A stretch of DNA of 64,000 nucleotides, from the NCBI RefSeq assembly GCF_003344625.1, contig NZ_QPKJ02000008.1, positions 108,527 to 172,526 on the forward strand. Direction: 5' to 3'. This document shows, one piece after another, positions 54,007-62,928 of the stretch. How positions within the stretch are numbered: position 1 is the first letter of the stretch; each line of letters begins with the position of its first letter. The stretch comes from Solirubrobacter deserti (GTDB lineage: Bacteria > Actinomycetota > Thermoleophilia > Solirubrobacterales > Solirubrobacteraceae). The translations under genes were made by a program, and so were the position numbers. Under the pieces are notes generated by a model. The model had not been told where the DNA came from. It did no database searches and saw only the letters and a list, made by a program, of their open reading frames with translations.

Positions 54007-55842
54007 ATGTCTCGCCTCACCCTGCTCCTCGCGCTCGTGCTGACGGCGCTCGTGGCGCCCGCCGCGCACGCCAACCTGCTGACCAACGCCTCGTTCGAGC
54101 GGCCGTCGTTCGCCGGCTGGGCGCCGTACGGCGGCAACCAGATGGACGTGGGCACGCTCACGACGCCGGGCGTCGCGCGGGAGGGCGCCGGGGTCGGCGT
54201 CGCACAGACCGCGCAGAGCGGCAACTCGTTCCATCAGGACGTCACCACCACGGTGCTGGCCCGGCGCAGCTACAGCCTGTCGATGTGGGTCAAGTCGGCC
54301 AACGGCCAGCCCGTGAAGGCGACGCTCGCGCTGTTCGGCATCCTGCACACCGAGACCGAAGGCACGGGCACGAACTTCACGGCGGGCGGCGAGTGGACGC
54401 TGGTGACGGCCACGCTCAACACGCAACGCGAGCACAGCGCGCTGCGGGCTCAGGTGTACATGCACACGACGGGACAGGGGCTGCTCGTCGACGGCGCCCA
54501 GCTGCACGACGTGGGCCTGGACAACAGCTCGTTCGAGCTCGGGTCGCCGGCGGGTTGGAGCGCGGACCTCGAGGCCTCGGCGGCCAAGATCGACGACGGC
54601 GCGCGCGACGGGTTGTGGGCGGGCGTCGTCGGCACCGCCGTGGCCAACCGGTCGATCTACCAGGACCACGGCGTCGGCGTCGGCCCGGGCGCGAGCTACA
54701 CGTTCTCGGTCTGGGTGCGCTCGGTCAGCGGCCAGCCCGTGAGCGGCACCGCCGTGCTGTGGGGCCTCGGCGACACGCCCGAGGAGTCCTCGGCCACGAG
54801 CTTCACCGCCGGAGCCGGTTGGAGTTTGGTCAGCGCGACGCTCAGCCCGGTGCGCGGCCACTCGACCCTGCGCGCGCAACTCTTCATGGTCACGCCGGGC
54901 ATCCAGATGTACGTCGACGGCGCGCAGCTGCGCACCAACGAGCTCGGGAACGCCTCCTTCGAGCAGGGGTTCTTCCGCAGCTGGGACCGCTTCCCGCGCG
55001 GCGCGCTCACCGCGTCCACCGAGGTGACCGCCGGCGTGGCGCGGGAGGGCAGCGGCTACGGCGCGGTCCGCACCGAGGTGCCCGGACGCTCGTTCGTGCA
55101 GGAGGCGCCGATCGCGCTGAAGGCCGGCCAGAGCCGCTCGTTCTCGGTCTGGCTGCGCTCGCCCACGGGCGCGCGCGGGTCCGTCGTGCTCACCGGCTCC
55201 AGCGGTGAGAGCGGCGCGACGCCGTTCTACGTCGGGCCGCGCTGGACGCTCGTCTCGGCCCCGCTGGACGCCGGCACCGACCACGGCGGCCTGCGCGCGG
55301 AGGTCGTGCTCGACACGCCCGGCGCCGAGCTCGACGTCGACGGCGCCTCGCTGAGCGCCGGCAACGCGCGCGACGACGCGCTCCTGACCGGGCCGGACGT
55401 CGCCCCGCCGCCGCCCGCGCCGGACGGCGACGGGGACGGCATCCCGGACTCCGCCGACGTGTGCCCGACGATGAAGGGCGGCGCCATCCGCCGTGGCTGC
55501 CCGCTCGGGCTCACCAACGACACGTCGATCAGCTACGCGCGGACGCGACGCGGGATCCGCGTGCTCCGGTACTACGTCGAGGCGACCAAGGGCGCGCGCG
55601 TGGTCGTCACCTGCTCGCGCGGGTGCAAGAAGACCGTCACCAAGGGCAAGGGCAACAAGCGCATCCAGATCAAGCGCCTGCGCGGCCGGACGCTGCGCAA
55701 CGGCGCGCGCATCACGGTCCGGGTGACGATGCCGGGGCGGTTGAGCGCGACGGTGGTCGACAGGGTCGCCAAGCGCCGCCGGGTCGCCGGCCGGCGGGCC
55801 TGCTTCGTCCCGGGCACGACGAAGCCGAAGATCACCTGCTGA
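54007..55842 (+). CDS. Secreted triple CBM-like protein with Cys-capped C-terminal domain
   Basis: 611 residues from ATG 54007, which begins a signal peptide (MSRLTLLLALVLTALVAPA). Three consecutive beta-sandwich domains of about 145 residues, each with N-x-SFE at the start (LLTNASFERP, LDNSSFELG, LGNASFEQGF), a SVWVRS/SMWVKS strand and an ending VDGAQL/VDGASL: CBM4/9-like. Then a TSP3-like calcium motif DGDGDGIPDSADVCP and a C-terminal domain with VVVTCSRGC, LRNGARITVRVTMPG and final CFVPGTTKPKITC. It may bind glycans on the surface. Confidence 0.82.
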   Translation: MSRLTLLLALVLTALVAPAAHANLLTNASFERPSFAGWAPYGGNQMDVGTLTTPGVAREGAGVGVAQTAQSGNSFHQDVTTTVLARRSYSLSMWVKSANGQPVKATLALFGILHTETEGTGTNFTAGGEWTLVTATLNTQREHSALRAQVYMHTTGQGLLVDGAQLHDVGLDNSSFELGSPAGWSADLEASAAKIDDGARDGLWAGVVGTAVANRSIYQDHGVGVGPGASYTFSVWVRSVSGQPVSGTAVLWGLGDTPEESSATSFTAGAGWSLVSATLSPVRGHSTLRAQLFMVTPGIQMYVDGAQLRTNELGNASFEQGFFRSWDRFPRGALTASTEVTAGVAREGSGYGAVRTEVPGRSFVQEAPIALKAGQSRSFSVWLRSPTGARGSVVLTGSSGESGATPFYVGPRWTLVSAPLDAGTDHGGLRAEVVLDTPGAELDVDGASLSAGNARDDALLTGPDVAPPPPAPDGDGDGIPDSADVCPTMKGGAIRRGCPLGLTNDTSISYARTRRGIRVLRYYVEATKGARVVVTCSRGCKKTVTKGKGNKRIQIKRLRGRTLRNGARITVRVTMPGRLSATVVDRVAKRRRVAGRRACFVPGTTKPKITC

Positions 55843-57208
55843 GGTAGAAGGCGGTCTCCGCGCGGCCGAGCTCGGTGACGGGCTCGTCGTCGTAGATCCA
55901 CTCGCGCGCGATCCGGTGCCAGTTGCCGCGCGCGCGCAGCTGGCCGAGGACCGCGAGCGTCAGGGTCTCCACGCGGCGGCCGAAGATGTGGTCGGCGGGG
56001 AGCGTCTCGTGGCGCATCTGGCCGAAGTGCTCCGAGCGCGGGTCGGCCATGTCGATCATCACCTGCGTGGCGATCTCGGGCGTCAGCTCGAGCTCCTCGT
56101 CGGTCAGGTACCACCAGGTCGCGTCGAGGAACTGTGAGAGCAGCTTGTCCGGGCGGAACTTGTCCGGGCGCTTAAGCAGGCCGCCCTCGGCCCAGATCTC
56201 CCACAGGCGCTCGGCGTCGCCCTCGTGGCCGGCGCGCTGGGTCTCGAGCTCGAGGTCGATCAGGTGCTTCGGCATCACCTTGAACAGGCCGAAGTCCAGG
56301 AACGCGACGCGCTCGTCGGGCAACAGCAGGAAGTTGCCGGGGTGCGGGTCGCCTGAGAACTGCCGGTGGCGGTACATACAGCCGAAGTAGAAGCGGAAGA
56401 CGATCTCGCCGACCCGATCGCGCGTGGCCTGGTCGGCCTCCTTGACCGAGTCGAACCCAACGCCCCGGACGAACTCGCTGGTCAGGACCTTCTCCGCGCT
56501 GAGCTCGCTCACGACCGGCGGGACGACGATGAACGGGTGGCCCTTGAAGATGCGGGCGAGCGCGCGCTGGTTCTGCGCCTCGAGCTCGTAGTCGAGCTCG
56601 TCGTAGATGCGGCTGCGGATCTCCTCGGCGGTGTTCTTGACGTCGAGGCCGGGCGCAACCCGCTTCATCAGCCGCAGGATCATCCCGAGGTTCTGCATGT
56701 CCGCCCGGACCGCCGCGGCGACGCCCGGGTACTGGACCTTGACCGCCACCTCGCGGCCGTCGTGCAGCCGGGCGCGGTAGACCTGGCCGATCGAGGCGGC
56801 GGCGATGGCCTCGGAGTCGAACTCCGCGAAGTGCTCCTTCAGCGGCCCGCCGAGCTCGCTCTCGATCACCTTGCGCATGCCCGCGAAGGAGACGTTCGGC
56901 GCGGCGTCGCGCAGCTTGGCCAGCTTGCGCTGGAACTCCTCGCGGTGCTCCTCCGGCACGAGCCCGACGTCGAGGAAGCTCATCACCTGCCCGAGCTTCA
57001 TCGCCGCGCCCTTCATCGTGCCGAGCGCGGTGACGATCTGCTCGGCGGCCTCCAGGTGGCGGCGCTCGAGCGCGGCGCTGCGTCCCTCCTCGGAACGGGC
57101 GATGTTCGTCGCGCGCGTGCCCAGGTGCCTCGCCGCCTGGCCGGCGGCGAGGCTGGACACCCTCGCCGTGCGCGAGATGCGCGAGGTCGGGATCTTGTCC
57201 TTGGCCAC
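55832..57208 (-). CDS. ABC1/UbiB-family atypical kinase
   Basis: 458 residues from GTG 57208. The KxGQ signature is MKLGQVMSFLD, then AAASIGQVYRARL, VKVQYPG with the nucleotide-binding Lys, the catalytic GDPHPGNFLLL and metal-binding LDFGLF. UbiB-type proteins support quinone or prenyl-lipid metabolism; the actinobacterial target may be menaquinone. It starts within the stop of the upstream membrane protein gene (TAGTG). Its tail overlaps the CBM protein by 11 bp. Confidence 0.92.
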   Translation of the reverse strand: MAKDKIPTSRISRTARVSSLAAGQAARHLGTRATNIARSEEGRSAALERRHLEAAEQIVTALGTMKGAAMKLGQVMSFLDVGLVPEEHREEFQRKLAKLRDAAPNVSFAGMRKVIESELGGPLKEHFAEFDSEAIAAASIGQVYRARLHDGREVAVKVQYPGVAAAVRADMQNLGMILRLMKRVAPGLDVKNTAEEIRSRIYDELDYELEAQNQRALARIFKGHPFIVVPPVVSELSAEKVLTSEFVRGVGFDSVKEADQATRDRVGEIVFRFYFGCMYRHRQFSGDPHPGNFLLLPDERVAFLDFGLFKVMPKHLIDLELETQRAGHEGDAERLWEIWAEGGLLKRPDKFRPDKLLSQFLDATWWYLTDEELELTPEIATQVMIDMADPRSEHFGQMRHETLPADHIFGRRVETLTLAVLGQLRARGNWHRIAREWIYDDEPVTELGRAETAFYLSR

Positions 57209-57933
57209 TAGGGGGTCGGCGCGATCGTGGGGGTGGTGGTCGGGGCGACCTGCGGCGTCGGGGTGGCTTGAAGCGGCGGTGTGGCGGTGGGGGAGGCCGA
57301 CGGGGTGGGCGTCGCCGTCTCGGTGACCGTCGGCGTGGGCGTCTCGGTCGCCTCCGGCGTCGGGGTCTCCGTCGCCTGCTCCGTGGCCGTCGGGGTCGCG
57401 GTCGGCGTGGGTGTCTCCTCGACGTCGCGGCTGCCGCCGAAGACGCTCGTGGAGCGGCCCTCGCCGCCGCCGACGGAGTGGCCGAAGATGGCGAGCTCGG
57501 ACGCCGTCACGACACCCGCGCCGATGACCGCCGCCACGAGCCCGGTCGCGATGCCGAGCTTCCACGGGAAGCCGCGCCGTCTGCGCTCCGGGGCCCGCAG
57601 GCCGAAGGGATCGTCCTCATCGCCCCATCGGGGTACCCGTTCCGGGCCTTCGCCGCGCGCGCCGACGCCCGTGGGCTGCTCGGCGCGCACCGCGGCGCCC
57701 GTCCCGGTCCGGCGGGTGACGCGCGGGACGGTCTGCGTGATCACCTTCGTGGGGCGGTTCAGGGCCTCGGTGACGAGGGCCACGATGATCGGGGTGACGG
57801 CCGTCGCGATCAACGAGCCGCGCTCCCAGAACATGGGGACGACCACCGCCGCGGCCACGGCGGAGAGGCTCGAGATCAGGAGGGTGGAGAGCTGGAGGCC
57901 GCCCTGTCTGTCTTCCTTGGGGTCGGGGCTCAC
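57208..57933 (-). CDS. Membrane protein with Thr-Pro-rich exported tail
   Basis: 241 residues. One or two helices near residues 16-60, a charged linker, a further helix (LGIATGLVAAVIGAGVVTA) and a C-terminal 75-residue tail of repeated TPTP, TATP and ATETPTP units, likely extracytoplasmic and possibly glycosylated. The repetitive DNA at about 57213-57420 reflects this tail. Overlaps the ABC1 kinase start by one base. Function unknown. Confidence 0.75.
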   Translation of the reverse strand: MSPDPKEDRQGGLQLSTLLISSLSAVAAAVVVPMFWERGSLIATAVTPIIVALVTEALNRPTKVITQTVPRVTRRTGTGAAVRAEQPTGVGARGEGPERVPRWGDEDDPFGLRAPERRRRGFPWKLGIATGLVAAVIGAGVVTASELAIFGHSVGGGEGRSTSVFGGSRDVEETPTPTATPTATEQATETPTPEATETPTPTVTETATPTPSASPTATPPLQATPTPQVAPTTTPTIAPTP

Positions 57934-57943
57934 CCCATCGACA

Positions 57944-58684
57944 CTAGCGTTCGATCTTGGAGCCCGGAACGATGTCGTCGCGACCGTCGGGCCAGCGCAC
58001 CCAGGCCTTGTGACCGCCGTCGTAGTCGTCGCCCAGAAGGATCAGGGTGGCGTCCTCGCCGAGCGCCTTGCAGGGCTCGTCGCCCTCGGGGTCCAGGCCG
58101 CGCCAGAGACGCACGAACTTGTTGTGCTCGAGCTCGTCGCCGACGGTGCTCGGCTCCGTGTGGCCGGGGCGCAGGACCGTCTCCGGCGGCAGCGTGAGGA
58201 TGACCTCCATGATCGAGTGCTTGATGTCCTCGAAGGAGGTGCTGCCGGGCGCGCGGACACCGCCGACCGAGCCCTTGAACAGGGTGTCGCCGGTGAACAG
58301 CTCCTTGCCGTCGACGAGCAGGTTCAGCATGCCGGCGGTGTGGCCCGGGGTGTGCAGGGCCTTGACGTTGAGCCCGCCGATGGTGAGCTCGTCGCCGGGA
58401 TGCAGGTCGCCCGTGGTGCCGGGGACGCGCTCCTCGGGGTGCGCGAGGACCTGGGCGTCCGGGTAGCGCTCGAGCGCGTCGCCGAGGGCGGACACGTGGT
58501 CGCCGTGGTGGTGGGTGAGCAGGATGTGCGTCACGTTGAGCCCGTGCTCGGACGCCTTCGCGAACAAGGGCTCCATCGGCCCGCCCGCGTCGACCAGGAA
58601 CGCGTCGGTGTTGGGCCCCGCCGCGACGAGGTAGGTGTTGGTCAGCCAGCCATCACTCATGGAGCGCTCGACGATCATGGCCAT
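57944..58684 (-). CDS. Metallo-beta-lactamase-fold hydrolase (glyoxalase II-like)
   Basis: 246 residues. The metal site THHHGDH is at residues 57-63, followed by HTPGHTAGML, GDTLFKGSVGG and RPGHTEPST. The fold and length match glyoxalase II-like hydrolases and related thioesterases. A VOC (glyoxalase I-like) gene is divergent 20 bp away, supporting a methylglyoxal-type pathway, although the thiol in actinobacteria would be mycothiol or another cofactor. A second ATG two codons in is possible. Confidence 0.88.
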   Translation of the reverse strand: MAMIVERSMSDGWLTNTYLVAAGPNTDAFLVDAGGPMEPLFAKASEHGLNVTHILLTHHHGDHVSALGDALERYPDAQVLAHPEERVPGTTGDLHPGDELTIGGLNVKALHTPGHTAGMLNLLVDGKELFTGDTLFKGSVGGVRAPGSTSFEDIKHSIMEVILTLPPETVLRPGHTEPSTVGDELEHNKFVRLWRGLDPEGDEPCKALGEDATLILLGDDYDGGHKAWVRWPDGRDDIVPGSKIER

Positions 58685-58704
58685 GACGGTACTCTCGCGA
58701 CGCT

Positions 58705-59082
58705 ATGGAGCTGATTCATACCTGCTACCGGATCGGCGATATCGACCGGTCCGTGGCCTTCTACGAGGCGCTCGGGTTCGAGGAGCGGCGGCGGATGAAC
58801 ATCCGCGACGAGGCGATCAACGTCTTCATGGGCCTGCCGGGCGACGGCGACCGGCTCGAGCTGACCTACAACCACGGCGTCGACTCCTACGAGCTCGGCA
58901 CGGGCTACAACCACATCGCGCTCACCGTCGACGACATCAACGGGACGCTGGAGCGGCTGAAGGGCCAGGGCATCGAGCCCGAGAAGCCGCCGTACCAGGT
59001 GCGCGAGGGCGGCTCGTTCATCGCCTTCGTCCGCGATCCCGACGGTTACCGGATCGAGCTGATCGAGAAGAACAAGGGGTGA
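58705..59082 (+). CDS. VOC-family glyoxalase I-like protein
   Basis: 125 residues. The four metal ligands of glyoxalase I are in place: His5 (LIHTCYRIGD), Glu52 (RLELTYNHG), His70 (YNHIALTV) and Glu118 (GYRIELIE). The overall sequence is close to lactoylglutathione lyase. It isomerises a hemithioacetal of methylglyoxal and a low-molecular-weight thiol. Shares a base with the Ppx/GppA start (TGATG). Confidence 0.9.
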   Translation: MELIHTCYRIGDIDRSVAFYEALGFEERRRMNIRDEAINVFMGLPGDGDRLELTYNHGVDSYELGTGYNHIALTVDDINGTLERLKGQGIEPEKPPYQVREGGSFIAFVRDPDGYRIELIEKNKG

Positions 59083-60566
59083 TGGAGCGGCGACTCGCTG
59101 TCATCGACTGCGGGTCCAACTCCTTCCGCCTCGTCGTCTTCAGCTACACGGACACGTGGTGGAAGCGCACGGACGAGATCCACGAGTCCGTGCGCGTGGG
59201 CGAAGGGCTGGAGGGCTCCGGCGCGTTGCAGCCGGAGCCGATGGAGCGCGCGCTGGAGACGCTCGAGCTCTACGCGCACTTCTGCGCGGCGACCGGGGTC
59301 GACGAGATCCGGCCCGTCGCCACCTCGGCGATCCGTGACGCGTCCAACCAGGCCGAGTTCCTGGCGGCGGCGCGGGAGCGCTCCGGCCTCGAGGTCGAGG
59401 TGCTGCCGGGTCCGGCCGAGGCCCGCTACGGCTACCTCGCGGCGGTCAACACGACGACGCTGAGCGACGGCGTCGTGCTCGATCTCGGCGGCGGCTCGAT
59501 GCAGCTGACGCGGGTGGTGGGGCGGGACGCTGTCGACGCTCGCTCGTGGCCGCTCGGCGCGGTGCGCATGACCGAGCGCTTCGCGCCGGGCAAGAAGAAG
59601 AAGACCGAGGCGCTGCGCGAGCACGTCGCGGCCGAGCTGGCGAGCGCCGAGTGGCTGAGCGAGGGTGGCCGGCTCGTGGCGGTCGGCGGCACCGTGCGCA
59701 ACCTCGCCGCGGCGGCGCAGCTCGCGGCCGACCTCCCGTCCTACGGCATCCAGGGCTTCTGCGTCACGCGCGAGGCGCTCCGTGACCTGATCGAGACGTT
59801 CTCCTCGCTGGCGCCCGAGGAGCGCGGCGAGGTCCCGGGCATCAAGGCCTCGCGCGGCGATCTCATCCTCGCCGGCGCGCTCGTGATCGACGGCGTGATG
59901 GAGGCCGGCGGTTTCGACGCCCTCGAGGCCACCGAGGCCGGCCTGCGCGAGGGCGTCTTCTTCGAGCGCCGCCATCCCGACGGGTTGTCGAGCGACGTGC
60001 GGCGCGACGCCGTGCGCAACCTCGCCTCCCAGTACGACACCGACTTCGCGCACGCCGAGCACGTCGCGCGGCTCGCCCTGGAGCTCTGGGACGCGCTCGC
60101 CGCCCACGGCCTGCACCCGGGCGAAGCCGCGGAGCGCGAGCTCGTCTGGGCGACCGGGATGCTGCACGACATCGGCGTCGCCGTCGACTACGACGACCAC
60201 CACAAGCACTCCCGCTACCTGATCCTCAACGCGGGCCTGCCGGGCTTCTCGCCCCGTGAGGCGGCGCTGATCGGCCAGGCCGCGCGCTACCACCGCAAGG
60301 GCACGCCCTCCCCGGGCGAGTTCTCGCCGGTGCTGCATGACGGCGACCGCGCGGCGCTGGACCGGATCGCGGCGTGCGTCCGGTTGGCCGAGCAGTTCGA
60401 GCGCTCTCGCGACCAGTCGGTGCACGACGTCGAGGTTTCGGTCCTGAACGGCACGGCGGAATTGACGTTGCGCGCGTCGGGAGACACGCGGATCGCGCGA
60501 TGGGCGGCCGAGCGGCAGAGCGATCTGTTCGAGCGGGCGTTCGGTCGCGGTCTGATCGTGCGCTGA
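59082..60566 (+). CDS. Ppx/GppA-family phosphatase with HD-like C-terminal domain
   Basis: 494 residues. Actin-like ATPase fold: LAVIDCGSNSFRLVVF, VATSAIRDASN, VVLDLGGGSMQL and VAVGGTVRNLAA. The C-terminal third is a helical domain with ATGMLHDIGVAVDYDDHHKH, HD-like, as in exopolyphosphatase / guanosine pentaphosphatase long forms. Role: hydrolysis of polyphosphate or pppGpp. Coupled to the glyoxalase gene by TGATG. Confidence 0.92.
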   Translation: MERRLAVIDCGSNSFRLVVFSYTDTWWKRTDEIHESVRVGEGLEGSGALQPEPMERALETLELYAHFCAATGVDEIRPVATSAIRDASNQAEFLAAARERSGLEVEVLPGPAEARYGYLAAVNTTTLSDGVVLDLGGGSMQLTRVVGRDAVDARSWPLGAVRMTERFAPGKKKKTEALREHVAAELASAEWLSEGGRLVAVGGTVRNLAAAAQLAADLPSYGIQGFCVTREALRDLIETFSSLAPEERGEVPGIKASRGDLILAGALVIDGVMEAGGFDALEATEAGLREGVFFERRHPDGLSSDVRRDAVRNLASQYDTDFAHAEHVARLALELWDALAAHGLHPGEAAERELVWATGMLHDIGVAVDYDDHHKHSRYLILNAGLPGFSPREAALIGQAARYHRKGTPSPGEFSPVLHDGDRAALDRIAACVRLAEQFERSRDQSVHDVEVSVLNGTAELTLRASGDTRIARWAAERQSDLFERAFGRGLIVR

Positions 60567-60914
60567 GAGACAATCGCCGTGCTGCGTACGGGACATCGTG
60601 GGGCGGCGCGGTCCGGCGGATCTCGCGGAACGAACAGGCGCTTGGAGGGGGTGAGGTCGGAAAGCTGCTCCCACGGCAACTAATCGACCGCACCCCCTTT
60701 GTTCGGAGCGCGGTTGGATTGGAGCGTGGTCATTTCAGGCCCGGACCAGGACGAAACGATCGCTTCCGCACCACGTGGTCTCCGTAGCCCGTAACTTGAC
60801 GGTACGCAGCGCGGCGGCACGAGGGAACACCGCGCGGAGCCCCGGGAGGCGCTCCTTCGCCCGCCGCACGAGCGAAACACCCGCTCCTCCCTCCCTCGGT
60901 GCGGGGTGTAACGG
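60567..60914. other. 348-bp region without a convincing gene
   Basis: Between the Ppx/GppA gene and the end of the ASCH-like gene. It holds one terminator-like hairpin (60647-60700) and further GC-rich short inverted sequences at 60810-60900. Reading frames on both strands are arginine-rich and have no matching start signals. I cannot exclude a structured RNA. Confidence 0.4.
60647..60700 (+). terminator. Hairpin with T-run after the Ppx/GppA gene
   Basis: GGGGGTG A GGTCG (60647-60659) pairs with CGACC G CACCCCC (60685-60697) with a single A/G mismatch, followed directly by TTT. The 25-nt loop is long. It lies 81 bp after the stop codon on the plus strand and could end that transcript. Confidence 0.55.
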
Positions 60915-61454
60915 CTACGAGCCCGACGCCAGCTCGCGCAAGACCGACTCCCCCCGCGGCGACAACCGGTAGCCGACCTCGAGCGACTCCGTCAACCCGA
61001 GCTCCTTCAACTTCCGCACATCCCGCTTGAACGCTGCGGTCTCGCGCCCGAACGACTGGGCCAGGTCGGGCGCCCGCACGCCGGGCCGCTCGGCGATGGC
61101 CGTGAGATACGGCACCGCCCACTCCCACTTGCCGAGCCGGGCGAAGACCTCGTCGTCGGGCGGCTGCGAGCGCAGCGCCACGCGCGGGTCCGGGCCGGCG
61201 AGCCGCAGGCCCACGCGGTACACCCGCCCCGTCTTGCGCATCCGCGCCTCGACCTCGTCCGGGGACGCGAACCCCGCGGCCCGCGCGTCCTCCTCCGAGA
61301 TCGAGTCGACCGGCTCGCACGAGGTGAACTCGACAATCCCCACGTGCGTCTTCTGGGTCGAGCCGACCGTCACGCGCGGCTTGTCCCAGCGCCGGAAGGC
61401 GAGCGACACGGTTCCGGCCGCGATCCCCTCGAGGTCCGCGGGCCGGAACAGCAC
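60915..61454 (-). CDS. ASCH-like domain protein with C-terminal winged-helix-like part
   Basis: 179 residues from GTG 61454, which directly follows the pyruvate kinase TAG. The N-terminal 75 residues (MLFRPADLEGIAAGTVSLAF, WDKP, GIVEFTSCEP) resemble ASCH/PUA-like RNA-binding domains. The C-terminal 75 residues (YLTAIAERPGVRAPDLAQSF, RDVRKLKELGLTESLEVG, GYRLSPRGESVL) look like a winged-helix DNA-binding module. This combination is uncommon. Likely co-transcribed with pyk. Confidence 0.7.
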   Translation of the reverse strand: MLFRPADLEGIAAGTVSLAFRRWDKPRVTVGSTQKTHVGIVEFTSCEPVDSISEEDARAAGFASPDEVEARMRKTGRVYRVGLRLAGPDPRVALRSQPPDDEVFARLGKWEWAVPYLTAIAERPGVRAPDLAQSFGRETAAFKRDVRKLKELGLTESLEVGYRLSPRGESVLRELASGS

Positions 61455-62867
61455 CTAGACCTCTTGGATCTGCAGCAGCGACGTGGTGCCCGGCTTGCCG
61501 GAAGGCAGGCCGGCGGTGATGCCGACGCGGTCGCCCGGCTGGCACCAGCCGAGCTCGACGACGCGCTTGGCGGCCGCCGCGATCAGCTCCTCGGTGACCT
61601 CGTAGCGGCGCATCGACGCGGCCTGCACGCCCCACATCAGCCCGCAGCGGCGGACGGTCTCGCGGCCGGGTGAGAGCGCGAAGATCGGCACCGTCGGGCG
61701 GTGCGCGGAGATCAGGCGAGCGCTGCGCCCGGACAGCGTCGGGCACACCAGCGCCTTGAGCCCCAGCTCCTGCGCGGCGCGCGTGGCCGTGTACGCCAGC
61801 GTGTACGCAGGATCGCGGCGGTCGCGCCGCACCCGGCGCTCGTTCCACTCGCGGTAGGGGCCGGTCGACTCCGTGCGCTTGGCGACCGACGCCAGCATCG
61901 CCACCGACTCGATCGGGAACTGGCCGACGGCGCTCTCCTGCGAGAGCATCACGGCGTCGGTGCCGTCGAGGATCGCGTTGGCGACGTCGGTGACCTCGGC
62001 GCGCGTGGGCCGCGAGGAGGCGACCATGCTGTCCAGCATCTGCGTCGCGGTGATCACGGGCCGGGCGAGGGCGCCCGCCAGCGAGATGATCTGCTTCTGG
62101 ACGACGGGGACGTCCTCGATCTGGAGCTCGATGCCGAGGTCGCCGCGCGCGACCATCACGCAGTCCGCGGCGCGCACGATCTCCTCCAGGCGCTGGACGG
62201 CCTGGGGCTTCTCGATCTTGGCCACGAGCGGGAGGCGCGTGTGCTTGCGCAGCTCGGTGACGTCGTCGGCGCGGCGCACGAACGAGAGCGCGACGATGTC
62301 CACGCCGATCCGCTCGCCCGTCCGGACGTGCTCGAGGTCCTCCACGGGCACGGACGGCAGCGCCGCCGTCTCGCCGGGGATGTTCAGGCCCTGGCGGGAC
62401 GCGACCGCGCCGCCGACCTCGACCGTGGCGTCGATCTCGCCCGCCTCCGGCCGCACGGCGTGCACGCGCAGGCGGACGGCGCCGTCGGCGAGGTACATGA
62501 CCTCGTCCTTGTCGACCGTGTCGGCGAGCCCTGCGTACGTGATGAACAGCTTCGACGCGTCGCCCTCGCCCACGTCGGGGCCGCAGATGAACGTCGTCTC
62601 GTCGCCGGGCTTGAACTCGACGACGCCGTCGCGCAGCTTGCCGATGCGCAGCTTCGGGCCGGGCAGGTCCTGCAGGATCGCGACCTGGCGGCCGGCGCGA
62701 CCCGCGGCCTCGCGCACGAGCCGCGCGGTTTCCGCGTGCTCGTCGGCGGTGCCGTGAGAGAAGTTCAGGCGGGCCACGTCCATCCCGGCCTCGACCATCC
62801 TGGCGAGGATCTCCGGGTCGCGGGACGCGGGCCCGATCGTGGCGACGATCTTCGTGCGGCGCTCCAT
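61455..62867 (-). CDS. pyk: Pyruvate kinase
   Basis: 470 residues from ATG 62867; the frame continues upstream into the divergent gene's region but ERRTKIVATIGPASR is the conserved family start. Phosphoenolpyruvate and metal sites are LNFSHG, LPGPKLRIG, KIEKPQAV, MVARGDLGIEL and TATQMLDSM. The C-terminal allosteric domain is present, so it may be regulated by sugar phosphates or AMP. It catalyses the last step of glycolysis. Confidence 0.97.
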   Translation of the reverse strand: MERRTKIVATIGPASRDPEILARMVEAGMDVARLNFSHGTADEHAETARLVREAAGRAGRQVAILQDLPGPKLRIGKLRDGVVEFKPGDETTFICGPDVGEGDASKLFITYAGLADTVDKDEVMYLADGAVRLRVHAVRPEAGEIDATVEVGGAVASRQGLNIPGETAALPSVPVEDLEHVRTGERIGVDIVALSFVRRADDVTELRKHTRLPLVAKIEKPQAVQRLEEIVRAADCVMVARGDLGIELQIEDVPVVQKQIISLAGALARPVITATQMLDSMVASSRPTRAEVTDVANAILDGTDAVMLSQESAVGQFPIESVAMLASVAKRTESTGPYREWNERRVRRDRRDPAYTLAYTATRAAQELGLKALVCPTLSGRSARLISAHRPTVPIFALSPGRETVRRCGLMWGVQAASMRRYEVTEELIAAAAKRVVELGWCQPGDRVGITAGLPSGKPGTTSLLQIQEV

Positions 62868-62928
62868 GGGTGTCCGGAACTTAGCGGGCGACGTATGCGT
62901 GGGTGTGTGCGGTGGGTAGCGCGGGAGC

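Noticed and set aside
57213..57420. Tandem short DNA repeats rich in GTCGGCGTCGGGGTC-type words
   Set aside because: They encode the Thr-Pro-rich tail of a membrane protein and are explained by codon repetition, not by an independent repeat element.
60567..60914. Possible RNase P RNA, tmRNA or known riboswitch
   Set aside because: No hallmark sequences of those RNAs were found; only generic hairpins are visible.
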